Part shown: positions 8,887 through 16,427 of the stretch, one piece after another | Layout: the number at the start of each line of letters is the position of its first letter | Position numbering within the stretch: the first letter of the stretch is position 1 | From: Kitasatospora phosalacinea | Lineage (GTDB): Bacteria > Actinomycetota > Actinomycetes > Streptomycetales > Streptomycetaceae | Direction: 5' to 3' | Length of the DNA: 64,000 bases | NCBI RefSeq assembly: GCF_030268885.1 | Contig: NZ_BSSA01000002.1 | Location: forward strand, 434,001 to 498,000 | Program-made: the position numbers and the translations under genes | Notes under the pieces: model-generated | Told to the model about the DNA's origin: nothing | The model's input: only the letters and a program-made list of their open reading frames with translations | The model's database searches: none

Positions 8887-8919
8887 GGAGCCCCGTCGGT
8901 CACTGGCCGGCGGGGCTCC
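8887..8919 (+). terminator. Hairpin after tRNA-Ser(GCU)
   Basis: GGAGCCCCG and CGGGGCTCC form a 9-bp stem with a 15-base loop that contains some further pairing. It lies 7 bases after the tRNA and has no T-tract, as is usual for terminators in these G+C-rich genomes. Confidence 0.65.
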
Positions 8920-9117
8920 TGCGTTCCCCGGCCCGCCGCCCCGGGCCGCCCGGCCGTCGCCGGATGTTCATCCGGGCGCCCGCCGGGGGTGCCCTTGACG
9001 GGGTCCGGCGGGCCCGGTCGGGGCTCCGGCGGGGCCCGGGCCAATCAATTTCGCCCCAGGTCGCCGGTCATGTAATGTTGTCCCCGCACCGCCCAGGAGG
9101 CCAGTCCGCCGGGGCGA

Positions 9118-9193
9118 GCGCTCATAGCTCAACGGATAGAGCACTTGACTACGGATCAAGAGGTTGCAGGTTCGAATCCTGCTGAGCGCACCA
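9118..9193 (+). tRNA. tRNA-Arg(ACG), copy 1
   Basis: The 76-base gene has acceptor arms GCGCTCA and TGAGCGC, a T arm GCAGG-TTCGAAT-CCTGC, an anticodon stem CTTGA/TCAAG around CTACGGA (anticodon ACG), and an encoded CCA. A34 is expected to be changed to inosine by TadA, whose gene lies near 23 kb, so that it reads CGU, CGC and CGA. Confidence 0.97.
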
Positions 9194-9228
9194 AAACTCC
9201 GCTCGCGGTTCCGCAAGGGGCCGTCCGA

Positions 9229-9304
9229 GCGCTCATAGCTCAACGGATAGAGCACTTGACTACGGATCAAGAGGTTGCAGGTTCGAATCCTGCTGAGCGC
9301 ACCA
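9229..9304 (+). tRNA. tRNA-Arg(ACG), copy 2
   Basis: This copy is identical over all 76 bases, including CCA, to the gene 111 bases upstream. The 35-base spacer between them is not a repeat of the flanks. The tandem pair looks like a dosage duplication; they are probably co-transcribed and end at the hairpin that follows. Confidence 0.97.
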
Positions 9305-9307
9305 GCC

Positions 9308-9337
9308 GAAGGCCCCGGGTTACCGCCCGGGGCCTTC
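9308..9337 (+). terminator. Terminator hairpin of the tRNA-Arg pair
   Basis: GAAGGCCCCGGG and CCCGGGGCCTTC form a perfect 12-bp stem with a 6-base loop, 4 bases after the second tRNA-Arg. Confidence 0.85.
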
Positions 9338-9360
9338 GTCGTTCCCGCCCCGGGGCGGTC

Positions 9361-9410
9361 GCCGGTCCTGCCGCCCCCCGTTGTGGTGGTCGGGGGGCGG
9401 CAGGACCGGC
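9361..9410 (-). terminator. 20-bp perfect hairpin after the flavohaemoglobin gene
   Basis: Arms at 9361-9380 and 9391-9410 are exact complements around a 10-base loop. The structure lies one base past the flavohaemoglobin stop and faces the tRNA operon, so it probably stops transcription from both sides. Confidence 0.88.
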
Positions 9411-9411
9411 G

Positions 9412-10611
9412 TCAGCCGAGTTCGGTCCGGTTGATCCAGGGCACGTCGCGCTCTTCGAGGAACCACTCCGCGGGGGTGAGCGGGCGGTTGCGGTTGAAGG
9501 TGGGCGTGGCCGGGTCGTGCCGGATGTGCTCGGGTTCGGCGCCCTGCTCCAGGAGTTGGGCGCCGAGGGCGGGGACGAGGTCGGGCGGGCCGGACAGGTG
9601 GATGTCGTGGCCGGAGCAGTCCCCGTACTCGCGCAGCCCTTCGCGCAGCAGCCGGGCGGCCTCGCTGCGGGAGGCGCCCCGTTCGGGGGCGGCGAGCACG
9701 GCGTGCAGCCAGGCGTGTTCCCTGACCATGGCGTGCACGGTGTCCAGGTCGTACTGGTCGTCGTCCCCGCGGGCGGCGACGAAGACCGTGGCGGGCCGTC
9801 CGCCGTCCTGGGCGAGCTGCTCCAGCAGGGCCTTGACCGGGGCCCAGCCCGTTCCGGCGGCCACCATCAGCAGCGGCCGGTCGGAGCCGGGGGCGAGCAC
9901 GGCCTCGCCGAGCGGCGGCCCGAGCCGGACGCTCTCGCCGAGCCGGACGTCGTTGACCAGCGCGGTGGACACCAGCCCGTCGGGGACCCGGCGGACGTGC
10001 AGTTCCAGGGTGTTGTCGGGACGGGGGGCGCAGGCCAGCGAGTAGGGCCGCCAGACCTGCGGGCGACGGTCGGAGCAGACCGTCAGGTACTGGCCCGCGG
10101 TGTACGGGTACGGTCGGTCGGGCCGCAGGGTGAGCACCGCGAGGTCGGGGGTGGCCCGGCGGCGGTCGACGATCTCGGCGTTCCACCAGCGGGGGACGGA
10201 GTCGGGGACGGCCGCGGCGGCGTCGATCATGGCCTGCGAGATCACGGTGAACGCCTCGATCCAGGCCTTCTCGATCTCGGGGGTCCAGTAGTGGCCGGAG
10301 AAGTGCTTGAGCGCGGCGATCAGGCTGGCGCCGACGGCGGGGTAGTGCTCGGGCGCGGCCTGGAACTTCCGGTGGTCGCGCCCGAGTGCCGCCAGGTAGC
10401 CGGTGAGTTTCTCCGGTTCCTCCAGCCGCACCACGAGCTGGGTGAGTGCGGCGAAGAGGCGGTCGCGCTGTTCGGCGAGCCTGGCCGGAAAGAGCTCTTC
10501 GACACCTGGGTTGTTGGTGAACAGGTGGGCGTAGAAGAACTTGGTCAGCTGATCGGCGCGGCGCTCGACGACGGCGAAGCTGGCGCGGATGACCGCGGGG
10601 TCGAAGGGCAC
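9412..10611 (-). CDS. Flavohaemoglobin-type globin/reductase
   Basis: The 399-residue product joins an N-terminal globin domain (about 1-135; FYAHLF helix and a candidate proximal His in GRDHRKF) to an FAD-binding ferredoxin-reductase domain (about 150-245, with RPYSLA as the FAD motif) and an NAD(P)-binding domain (VAAGTGWAPVKAL). Such proteins oxidise nitric oxide to nitrate with O2 and NAD(P)H, or act in related oxygen chemistry. It starts at GTG 10611, 10 bases after the single-domain globin gene and so is probably in one operon with it. The globin domains of the two genes are clearly paralogous. The NO dioxygenase role is inferred from family. Confidence 0.92.
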   Translation of the reverse strand: MPFDPAVIRASFAVVERRADQLTKFFYAHLFTNNPGVEELFPARLAEQRDRLFAALTQLVVRLEEPEKLTGYLAALGRDHRKFQAAPEHYPAVGASLIAALKHFSGHYWTPEIEKAWIEAFTVISQAMIDAAAAVPDSVPRWWNAEIVDRRRATPDLAVLTLRPDRPYPYTAGQYLTVCSDRRPQVWRPYSLACAPRPDNTLELHVRRVPDGLVSTALVNDVRLGESVRLGPPLGEAVLAPGSDRPLLMVAAGTGWAPVKALLEQLAQDGGRPATVFVAARGDDDQYDLDTVHAMVREHAWLHAVLAAPERGASRSEAARLLREGLREYGDCSGHDIHLSGPPDLVPALGAQLLEQGAEPEHIRHDPATPTFNRNRPLTPAEWFLEERDVPWINRTELG

Positions 10612-10621
10612 CGGGGGGCTC

Positions 10622-11038
10622 TCAGCCCGCGGCTTCTTCGGTGAGCGCCGCGCTCATGACATCCGTGACGACGCCGTAGAGCGCCGTCCACGCGGCCTCG
10701 ATCTCCGGCGTCCAGGCGTCGCCGGCGAAGTGCGCGAGCGAGGCGAGCAGGCTGGCGCCGACGGCGGGGAAGTGCTCGGGGAGGGCGCCGTACCCGGCGT
10801 GCCGGCGGCCCAGGCCCTGGAGCACGTTGACCACGGTGTCGGTGTCCTCGAGCTTGTTGACCAGGGTGCCGATGGCGGCCCAGAGGCGGTCCTGCTGCTC
10901 GTTCATGTGCTCGGCGAAGAGCTTGCGCACACCCGGGTTGTGCTCGAACAGGTGCGCGTAGAAGTAGGCGGTGACCTCGCTGCCGTGGGGCTCGACGGCG
11001 GCGAAGCTGCTCTTGATGAGAGTGGGATCAATCGTCAC
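10622..11038 (-). CDS. Single-domain globin
   Basis: This 138-residue protein is a bacterial haemoglobin-like globin without a reductase. It shares the order of motifs with the flavohaemoglobin downstream: FYAHLF, N-N/H-PGV, ALPEHFPAVGASL, WTPEIE. It starts at GTG 11038 (VTIDPTLIKSS); longer upstream starts would give a sequence unlike any globin. It could bind or shuttle O2 or NO, perhaps using the adjacent reductase; that partnership is inference from gene order. Confidence 0.9.
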   Translation of the reverse strand: MTIDPTLIKSSFAAVEPHGSEVTAYFYAHLFEHNPGVRKLFAEHMNEQQDRLWAAIGTLVNKLEDTDTVVNVLQGLGRRHAGYGALPEHFPAVGASLLASLAHFAGDAWTPEIEAAWTALYGVVTDVMSAALTEEAAG

Positions 11039-11337
11039 GCCCGCCGACTCTACTGATAAACACACCAATTCGAACAGGCCGATGTGACAGCAGGTCAACA
11101 ACTGGGCGGTAGCGTCCGATTGGTGCCGGTTCACGGGAGTTGACGGTGAGTCGGGCGGGTATCCCGATGCTGCTGACCGAGTGGCCACCATTCGGGTGGT
11201 ATCGGTGCAGATGACCAGGTGTCGCGGTATGACCGAAACCCGATCGTGATTCCCTTTTGTCTGATCGTCATGAGCATTCGGGTGCATGGCGGTCGGGCCG
11301 CGATTCCGGCGGACGACGACACCGAGAGGAGAGCCGG
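11039..11337. other. Divergent intergenic region between globin and stalk-protein genes
   Basis: About 300 bases without a credible gene. It is clearly richer in A+T than its surroundings and must hold two divergent promoters. The only small symmetry noted is CCACC-ATTCG-GGTGG at 11185-11199. No match to a known NsrR-type site was found by eye. Confidence 0.5.
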
Positions 11338-14300
11338 ATGTGCCGACAGTTCCCCCACCGGGCCCCGGCCCCCGACGCCCGCCCGGCCGACCGTGACCGG
11401 CCACGTCCCAGGATCGGCCGGCGCACCGCCGCCCTGATCGCCACCGGTCTGCTCACGGGCGCGCTCACCCCGCCCAGCGCCGCGCAGCAGACCCCCGACA
11501 CCTGGTCCACCGATCGGCGCGCCGTGCTGCCCTCCGGCCTCGCCGTCCAGTTCGACTACGCGGCCGTCCCCGGGGTGAGCGTCGACGCCGCCCCCGGCAG
11601 GCTCGCCGACCGCCCCGGCGGCGGCAGCCCCTACACCGACGGCATCCACCCCGGCGACCCCGCCGAGACCTTCCTCGCCGCCGAGCGCCGCCCCCGCGCC
11701 GACGGCTCCTGGCGCACCCTCGGCACCCTCCAGCTCTCCTTCTCCCGCCCCGTCCGCAACCCCCGACTGCACGTCAGCGGCCTTGCCGGAACGGCTACTT
11801 CGAAGGACGGCAGCACCACCACCGACACCCGGCTGACCGTCACCGGCGGCAGCCCCGCCGCCCCCGCCCTGGTCGGCCGCACCGGCTGGCACGGCTGGAC
11901 GGTCGGCTCCGGCGAGCTCGCCCCCGACCCCGGCGCGGACGCCGCCCCCGACGGCTCCGGAACCCTCGAACTCGCGGGCACCGTCTCCACCGTGTCGCTG
12001 CGCGTCGAGCAGCGCTCCACCGCCGAGAACGGCTCCACCACCCCGCCCGCCCCGCTCCGCCAGGCGTACACCGTCACCCTCGACGAGGGCCTCGGCAGCG
12101 CCCCGCAGGCGTACGGGAACGTCTCCCACCTGGTCTCCGACCTGTTCCTCGGGCAGGACGCCGCGACCTCGGCGAACCGGACCCGCCCCGGCCTCGCCCA
12201 GTCCGTCGAGGAGCCGCTGCAGCCCGGCCCGCCCGCGAGCCCGCCCCCGCCGTCCCCCGACGCGGGCCCGGTCGCCCCCAGCGTGGAACTCGACGGCGGG
12301 GAGGGCCGCCGCAGCCCCTGGGCCAGCCCGCCCCCGCCGATGCTGCAGCCCGGCCGCGCCGAGTACCAGGGCGCCGACCCGACGCTGCACTTCCCCGCCG
12401 AGACCGCCGTCGGCCGCTACTACCACCTGGACGTGCCGGTGAACCCGGGCGGCGGCCCCGCCGTGCTGGCGGGCTGGGTCGACTTCGACCACAACGGCCG
12501 CTTCGACCCGCTGGAGCGGGTGCAGGCCGACGTCCCCGCCGGGGCGGACCACGCCGCCCTGGAGTGGCAGGTCCCGGCCGGGGCCGCCAGCGGCGACACC
12601 TGGGTCCGGCTGCGCCTGGCCCGCAACGGCTCGCAGCTCGTCGTCCCCGGCGGCTTCGCCGACTCCGGGCAGGTCGTCGACCAGAAGGTCGGCCTCTCGA
12701 TCGGCGCCGCCAAGCCGCAGGTCGGCCTCCCCGTCCCCGGCACCACCACCCGGGAGACCCGCCCCGAGTTCCGCGGCGACGGCGCGCTCGCCGGGGCGGC
12801 CGTCGCCGTCCAGGAGAACGGCACCACCCTGTGCACCGCCCGGGCCGGCAACGACGGCTCGTGGAGCTGCCGCCCCGACCGCCCCCTCGACGAGGGCACC
12901 CACACCCTCGTCCCGGTCGAGACCACCCGCAGCGGCATGGTGCTGCGCGGCGACGAGTTCCGACTGACCGTCAGGACGACGCCGCCCACCGCCCCCGTCC
13001 TCACCCTGCCCGCCTACACCAACGACCCCGGCCTGCTGCTCACCGGCCTCGGCGAGCCCGGGTCCACCGTCACCGTCACCGTCACCGCGGACGGCACCGG
13101 CCGCGACGGCGGCGAACTCTGCTCCACCGCGGTCGCCGCCGACGGCACCTGGTCCTGCCTGCCGGTCGAGAACCTCGACGACGGCCGCTACCAGCTCACT
13201 CCGCACGCCGTCGACGGCGCCGGGAACCGCTCGGACGGCAAGGCGGTCGCCCTCACCGTCGACACCGCCACCCCCGACCGCCCCCGCCTCACCTCCCCCG
13301 GCAGCGGCGAACTCCTGCACACCGCCCGCCCCCGGCTCACCGGCCGCGCCGAACCCGGCACCACCGTCACCGTCACCGCCGCCACCGGCCACGGCGACGA
13401 ACGCACCACCGCCTGCAGCGCCGTCACCGCCCCCGACGGCACCTGGTCCTGCACCCCCACCCACGACCTCGCCCCCGGCGACCTCACCCTCCTCCCCACC
13501 GCCACCGACCCCGCGGGCAACGGCACCCCGGGCGATCCGGTGCAGGTCCGCGTCGCGGCGACGGCGACGGGGACGGCGACGGGGACGGCATCGGCATCGG
13601 CATCGGCGTCGGTGAGTTCGAGCCCGAGTGCGGTGCCGAGCGCCGAGGTGAGCGCGAGCCCGAGCGCAAGCGCGAGCGCGGTGCCGAGCCCGAGTCCGAG
13701 TCCGAGCGTGAGCGCGTCGCCGAGTGCCGAGGCGAGCCCGAGTGCGAGTGCGTCGCCGACGGGGGGCGCGTCGAGCGGGTCGGCCGGGCCGTCGGCTTCG
13801 GCTTCGGCGGTGGGCGTGCCCTCGGCGCCGGTGCCGCCGGAGGTGCTGCCGATCGTGGTGCCGTTGCCGGGTGATCCGGCCGGTGCTGCCGCGAGCCCGA
13901 GCCCGTCCGCCGCTGTCTCCGCGTCCGCTTCGGCTGCGGCGTCGAGCGGGTCGGCCGGTCCGTCGGGGTCGGCTTCGGCGGTCGGTGTGCCGTCGGCTCC
14001 GCCGGAGCCGGACGTGACGGCGCCGGTGCCGCCGGAGGTGCTGCCGATCGTGGTGCCGTTGCCGGGGGACCTGTCTGGTGCTGCCGCGAGCCCGAGCCCG
14101 AGCCCGAGCCCGTCTGCTTCTGCCGCTGCCTCCGCGTCCGCTTCGGCGGTGGGTGTGCCGCCGGTGCCGGTGCTGCCGATCGTGGTGCCGCTGCCGGGGG
14201 ATCCGTCCGGTGCGGTCGCGAGCCCGGCGTCCGGGCCCTCGGCGTCGGCCTCGGTGAGCGCATCGCCGAGTCCCGGCCCGTCCGTGTCCGCGTCCGCGTC

Positions 14301-14835
14301 GGCGTCCTCCACGCCGTCGGAGGGACGGGCGGAGCCCGCGCTGACGTTGCCGGTGCCGGACAGGGGGACGTCGCCCGCGACCACGCCGCCGCCTGCTGCG
14401 ACGCCTCCGGCCGGTACGCCGTCGCCGGTGGTGCCGAGCTCGACCCGGCGGGCTTCGGCCGCCGCGACGGTCCTGTCCGCGTCGCCGTCGCCGTCGCCGT
14501 CCGCGTCCTCGTCGTCGGTGCCGTCCCCCGCTGCTCCGCCGTCGGCTTCGGCGTCCGTGCTCCCGTCCGCTCCGGCCGGGGCTCCCGGTCCGGGGGCGGC
14601 GGAGGAGGGCGACGGGCCCGCCGCGGATGACGCGGGTGACGCGGATGCTCCGGCCGTTGCGGACGCCTCGCCGCGGAAGGTGGCCGGGCCGCCGCCGGAC
14701 GCGGTGGCGGCGGCGCACCGGGCGGCGGCCACCGGGTGGCGCGGGCTGGCCTGCGGGGCGCTGCTGCTCGCGGCGGCCGTGGGGCTGCTGACCCGGCGGG
14801 TGTTCGGCCGGGGGAGTGGTACCCGGCGTCGCTGA
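11338..14835 (+). CDS. Large secreted stalk protein with GEVED-like and Ig-like domains, membrane anchored
   Basis: The 1,165-residue product begins with an N-terminal signal (RIGRRTAALIATGLLTGAL then ALTPPSAAQ). A beta-rich head (about 50-330) is followed by a GEVED-like module (GWVDFDHNGRFDPLERV, about 378-440), three Ig-like repeats of about 90 residues (each with a C...WSC pair, about 465-745), and a roughly 340-residue Ser/Ala/Pro/Val stalk with three copies of LPIVVPLPGD. One membrane segment and a basic tail (RRVFGRGSGTRRR) close it; there is no LPxTG signal. GAGAGGAG precedes ATG 11338. It is probably a surface adhesin or spacer that projects from the membrane through the wall. Function is inferred from architecture only. 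Confidence 0.88.
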   Translation: MCRQFPHRAPAPDARPADRDRPRPRIGRRTAALIATGLLTGALTPPSAAQQTPDTWSTDRRAVLPSGLAVQFDYAAVPGVSVDAAPGRLADRPGGGSPYTDGIHPGDPAETFLAAERRPRADGSWRTLGTLQLSFSRPVRNPRLHVSGLAGTATSKDGSTTTDTRLTVTGGSPAAPALVGRTGWHGWTVGSGELAPDPGADAAPDGSGTLELAGTVSTVSLRVEQRSTAENGSTTPPAPLRQAYTVTLDEGLGSAPQAYGNVSHLVSDLFLGQDAATSANRTRPGLAQSVEEPLQPGPPASPPPPSPDAGPVAPSVELDGGEGRRSPWASPPPPMLQPGRAEYQGADPTLHFPAETAVGRYYHLDVPVNPGGGPAVLAGWVDFDHNGRFDPLERVQADVPAGADHAALEWQVPAGAASGDTWVRLRLARNGSQLVVPGGFADSGQVVDQKVGLSIGAAKPQVGLPVPGTTTRETRPEFRGDGALAGAAVAVQENGTTLCTARAGNDGSWSCRPDRPLDEGTHTLVPVETTRSGMVLRGDEFRLTVRTTPPTAPVLTLPAYTNDPGLLLTGLGEPGSTVTVTVTADGTGRDGGELCSTAVAADGTWSCLPVENLDDGRYQLTPHAVDGAGNRSDGKAVALTVDTATPDRPRLTSPGSGELLHTARPRLTGRAEPGTTVTVTAATGHGDERTTACSAVTAPDGTWSCTPTHDLAPGDLTLLPTATDPAGNGTPGDPVQVRVAATATGTATGTASASASASVSSSPSAVPSAEVSASPSASASAVPSPSPSPSVSASPSAEASPSASASPTGGASSGSAGPSASASAVGVPSAPVPPEVLPIVVPLPGDPAGAAASPSPSAAVSASASAAASSGSAGPSGSASAVGVPSAPPEPDVTAPVPPEVLPIVVPLPGDLSGAAASPSPSPSPSASAAASASASAVGVPPVPVLPIVVPLPGDPSGAVASPASGPSASASVSASPSPGPSVSASASASSTPSEGRAEPALTLPVPDRGTSPATTPPPAATPPAGTPSPVVPSSTRRASAAATVLSASPSPSPSASSSSVPSPAAPPSASASVLPSAPAGAPGPGAAEEGDGPAADDAGDADAPAVADASPRKVAGPPPDAVAAAHRAAATGWRGLACGALLLAAAVGLLTRRVFGRGSGTRRR
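13555..14330 (+). repeat. Low-complexity Ser/Ala/Pro coding repeats with three LPIVVPLPGD units
   Basis: Within the stalk gene, short GAGCCCGAGC/GCGTCCGCGTC-type repeats alternate with a longer unit encoding VPPEVLPIVVPLPGD. The long unit lies near 13830-13875, 14025-14070 and 14165-14200. The period differs between copies (about 195 and 135 bases), showing copy-number change by slippage or recombination. Confidence 0.75.
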
Positions 14836-14944
14836 CGGGACGTCCGTCCCGGTCCCCGTTCCCGGTCGGCCCGCTCGTTCCCGCAGTTCAGGGCGGGCGG
14901 GCCGACTCGTACCCGCAGAGCGGACAGATCGACACACCGCCCAC

Positions 14945-14959
14945 CAAATGTCGCATTTG
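14945..14959. promoter_or_regulatory. Palindrome CAAATG-TCG-CATTTG upstream of the SPFH/NlpC operon
   Basis: A perfect 6-bp inverted repeat in an unusually A/T-rich stretch lies 88 bases before the SPFH start. It overlaps TTGATG, and TAGCCT lies about 15 bases further on, which could be the -35 and -10 elements. It is a likely operator for the SPFH/NlpC operon; the regulator is unknown. Confidence 0.5.
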
Positions 14960-15047
14960 ATGACTTATCAACCTAGCCTGAGTCTGGCACTGCCCGTCAG
15001 ATCCGGGCCGCCCGTTGCGCGACACTCTGAACCCCTAGGACACGTGC

Positions 15048-16427
15048 ATGGACGTCACCCGCGACTCGTCGCCGCGACCCAACTCCCGGCCCTCCGCCGC
15101 ACCCGAGCCCCCGGTCGGTGCGACCCAACTCACCAAAGCGGTCGCCAAGGCGGTGACCAAGCCGCTGATCACGACCGCCCCGCCCGCCGAGGACGCCCTC
15201 GACCGGGGGGCGGACACCCAGCCGCTCCCGGTGGTGGGCGCGGCCGTCGACCCGGCCGCGCTGGTGCCGGTCGGTGCGGACGACCCGGCCGCGTTCCCGC
15301 CCGGGCCCCGGGCCACCGCGGAGCCCGCGGCCGAGCCCGCGGCGTCCGCCCCGGCGGCCGCGGCCGCGTCGGGCGGGCTGCGCCGGTTGAGCGCGGCCAC
15401 CGCGAAGCAGCCGACGGCGCACCCGACGGTCGCGGACGCCGCGACCCACCGCCGTCCGCCGCGCGCGGACCAGTCGCTGCGCGAGCGACGGGCGTTCGCG
15501 CTGCCGGGCTGGCTGCCGCTGCTGGTGCTGCTGGCCGGTGCGGCCGGGACGCTGCTGGTGCTGGCCCGGGCGGGGGTGCTGCCGCAACTGCCGGGGGTGC
15601 CCGACCTGCGCGACGCGGCGGCGAGGGCCGGCGGGGAGGCCGAGGTCGGCGACGGCACGCTCGCCGCGGTCAGCGCGATCGGGCTGGCGATGCTGGCCGC
15701 GCTCGGCGGCCTGCTGGCCAACCCGGGCGGCGAGACCCGGGTGCTGACCCGCTGGGGCCGCTACCGCGGCACCGTCCGCCGCACCGGCCTGCTGTGGGTG
15801 AACCCGCTGGTGCGCCGCCGCCGGGTGGACGTCCGGCTGCGGCACTGGCGCAGCGAGCCGGTGCACGTCACCGACCGGGCCGGGACGCCGCTGGTGGTGC
15901 GGCTGCTGATCGTGTGGCGGGTCAAGGACACCGCCCGGGTGACGCTGGGCATCGCCGATCACGAAACGTATCTGCGCGAGCAGGTGCAGGCCGTCCTCAC
16001 CCGAACCGCCTCCCTGTTGCCGTGCGACTCCAACTCCGCGCCGGGGCCCGCGCTGCGCGACGGGCAGTGGTTCGCCGACGAGCTGACCCGGGCGCTGGCC
16101 GCCGAGACCGCCCCGGCCGGGGTCGAGGTGTACTCGGTGCAGCCGCTGGCCCTGGACTACGCGCCGGAGGTCGCCGAGTCGATGCGCCGCCGTCGGCTGG
16201 CCGACCTGGACGCCGGGCTGCGGACCGTCCTGGTGGACGACGCGGTGGAGGCCGCGGCCCTCGCGGTGCGGCGCCTGGAGCGCGCCACCGCCCACGAGTT
16301 GGACGACAGCGCACGCAGCGCCCTGATGGAGCAGCTGCTGGTCGCGTTCGTCGCCCCGGCCGGGGTCACCGCCTCGGTGCCCGCCCCGGCCGCCCGCCCG
16401 AACCGCAAGGAAGGGAAACCCGCGTGA
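15048..16427 (+). CDS. SPFH/band-7 domain membrane protein
   Basis: The 459-residue product has a disordered Ala/Pro-rich N-terminus (about 1-145), two membrane segments (WLPLLVLLAGAAGTLLVLA near 150-170 and AVSAIGLAMLAALGGLLA near 206-224), then a band-7/SPFH domain (GETRVLTRWGRYRGTVR onward) with a helical C-terminal part. SPFH proteins form membrane microdomain scaffolds. Its TGA overlaps the GTG of the NlpC/P60 gene (GTGA), so the two are translated in step and probably work together. A scaffold that places the hydrolase or its secretion at a membrane site is inference. The ATG lacks a strong ribosome site. Confidence 0.9.
   Translation: MDVTRDSSPRPNSRPSAAPEPPVGATQLTKAVAKAVTKPLITTAPPAEDALDRGADTQPLPVVGAAVDPAALVPVGADDPAAFPPGPRATAEPAAEPAASAPAAAAASGGLRRLSAATAKQPTAHPTVADAATHRRPPRADQSLRERRAFALPGWLPLLVLLAGAAGTLLVLARAGVLPQLPGVPDLRDAAARAGGEAEVGDGTLAAVSAIGLAMLAALGGLLANPGGETRVLTRWGRYRGTVRRTGLLWVNPLVRRRRVDVRLRHWRSEPVHVTDRAGTPLVVRLLIVWRVKDTARVTLGIADHETYLREQVQAVLTRTASLLPCDSNSAPGPALRDGQWFADELTRALAAETAPAGVEVYSVQPLALDYAPEVAESMRRRRLADLDAGLRTVLVDDAVEAAALAVRRLERATAHELDDSARSALMEQLLVAFVAPAGVTASVPAPAARPNRKEGKPA

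Noticed and set aside
9145..9304. Frames translating through the tRNA genes, giving GSNPAE-type peptides
   Set aside because: Such peptides come from tRNA sequence; the RNA genes explain the bases fully.
9118..9304. Twin tRNA-Arg genes as attachment sites of an integrated element
   Set aside because: No integrase, no shifted G+C and no flanking mobile genes; the second copy is a complete gene with its own terminator.
13555..14330. CRISPR-like or satellite array
   Set aside because: The repeats code in frame for a Ser/Ala/Pro stalk; spacers are not unique and unit lengths vary.
11131..14937. Long open frame on the minus strand opposite the stalk gene
   Set aside because: It is the mirror of the real gene; its product is Arg- and Gly-rich without domains, and the plus-strand gene has a signal, Ig repeats and an anchor.
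14836..15047. ydaO-type c-di-AMP riboswitch before the NlpC operon
   Set aside because: The leader is too short and lacks the conserved core bases seen before streptomycete wall-hydrolase genes.
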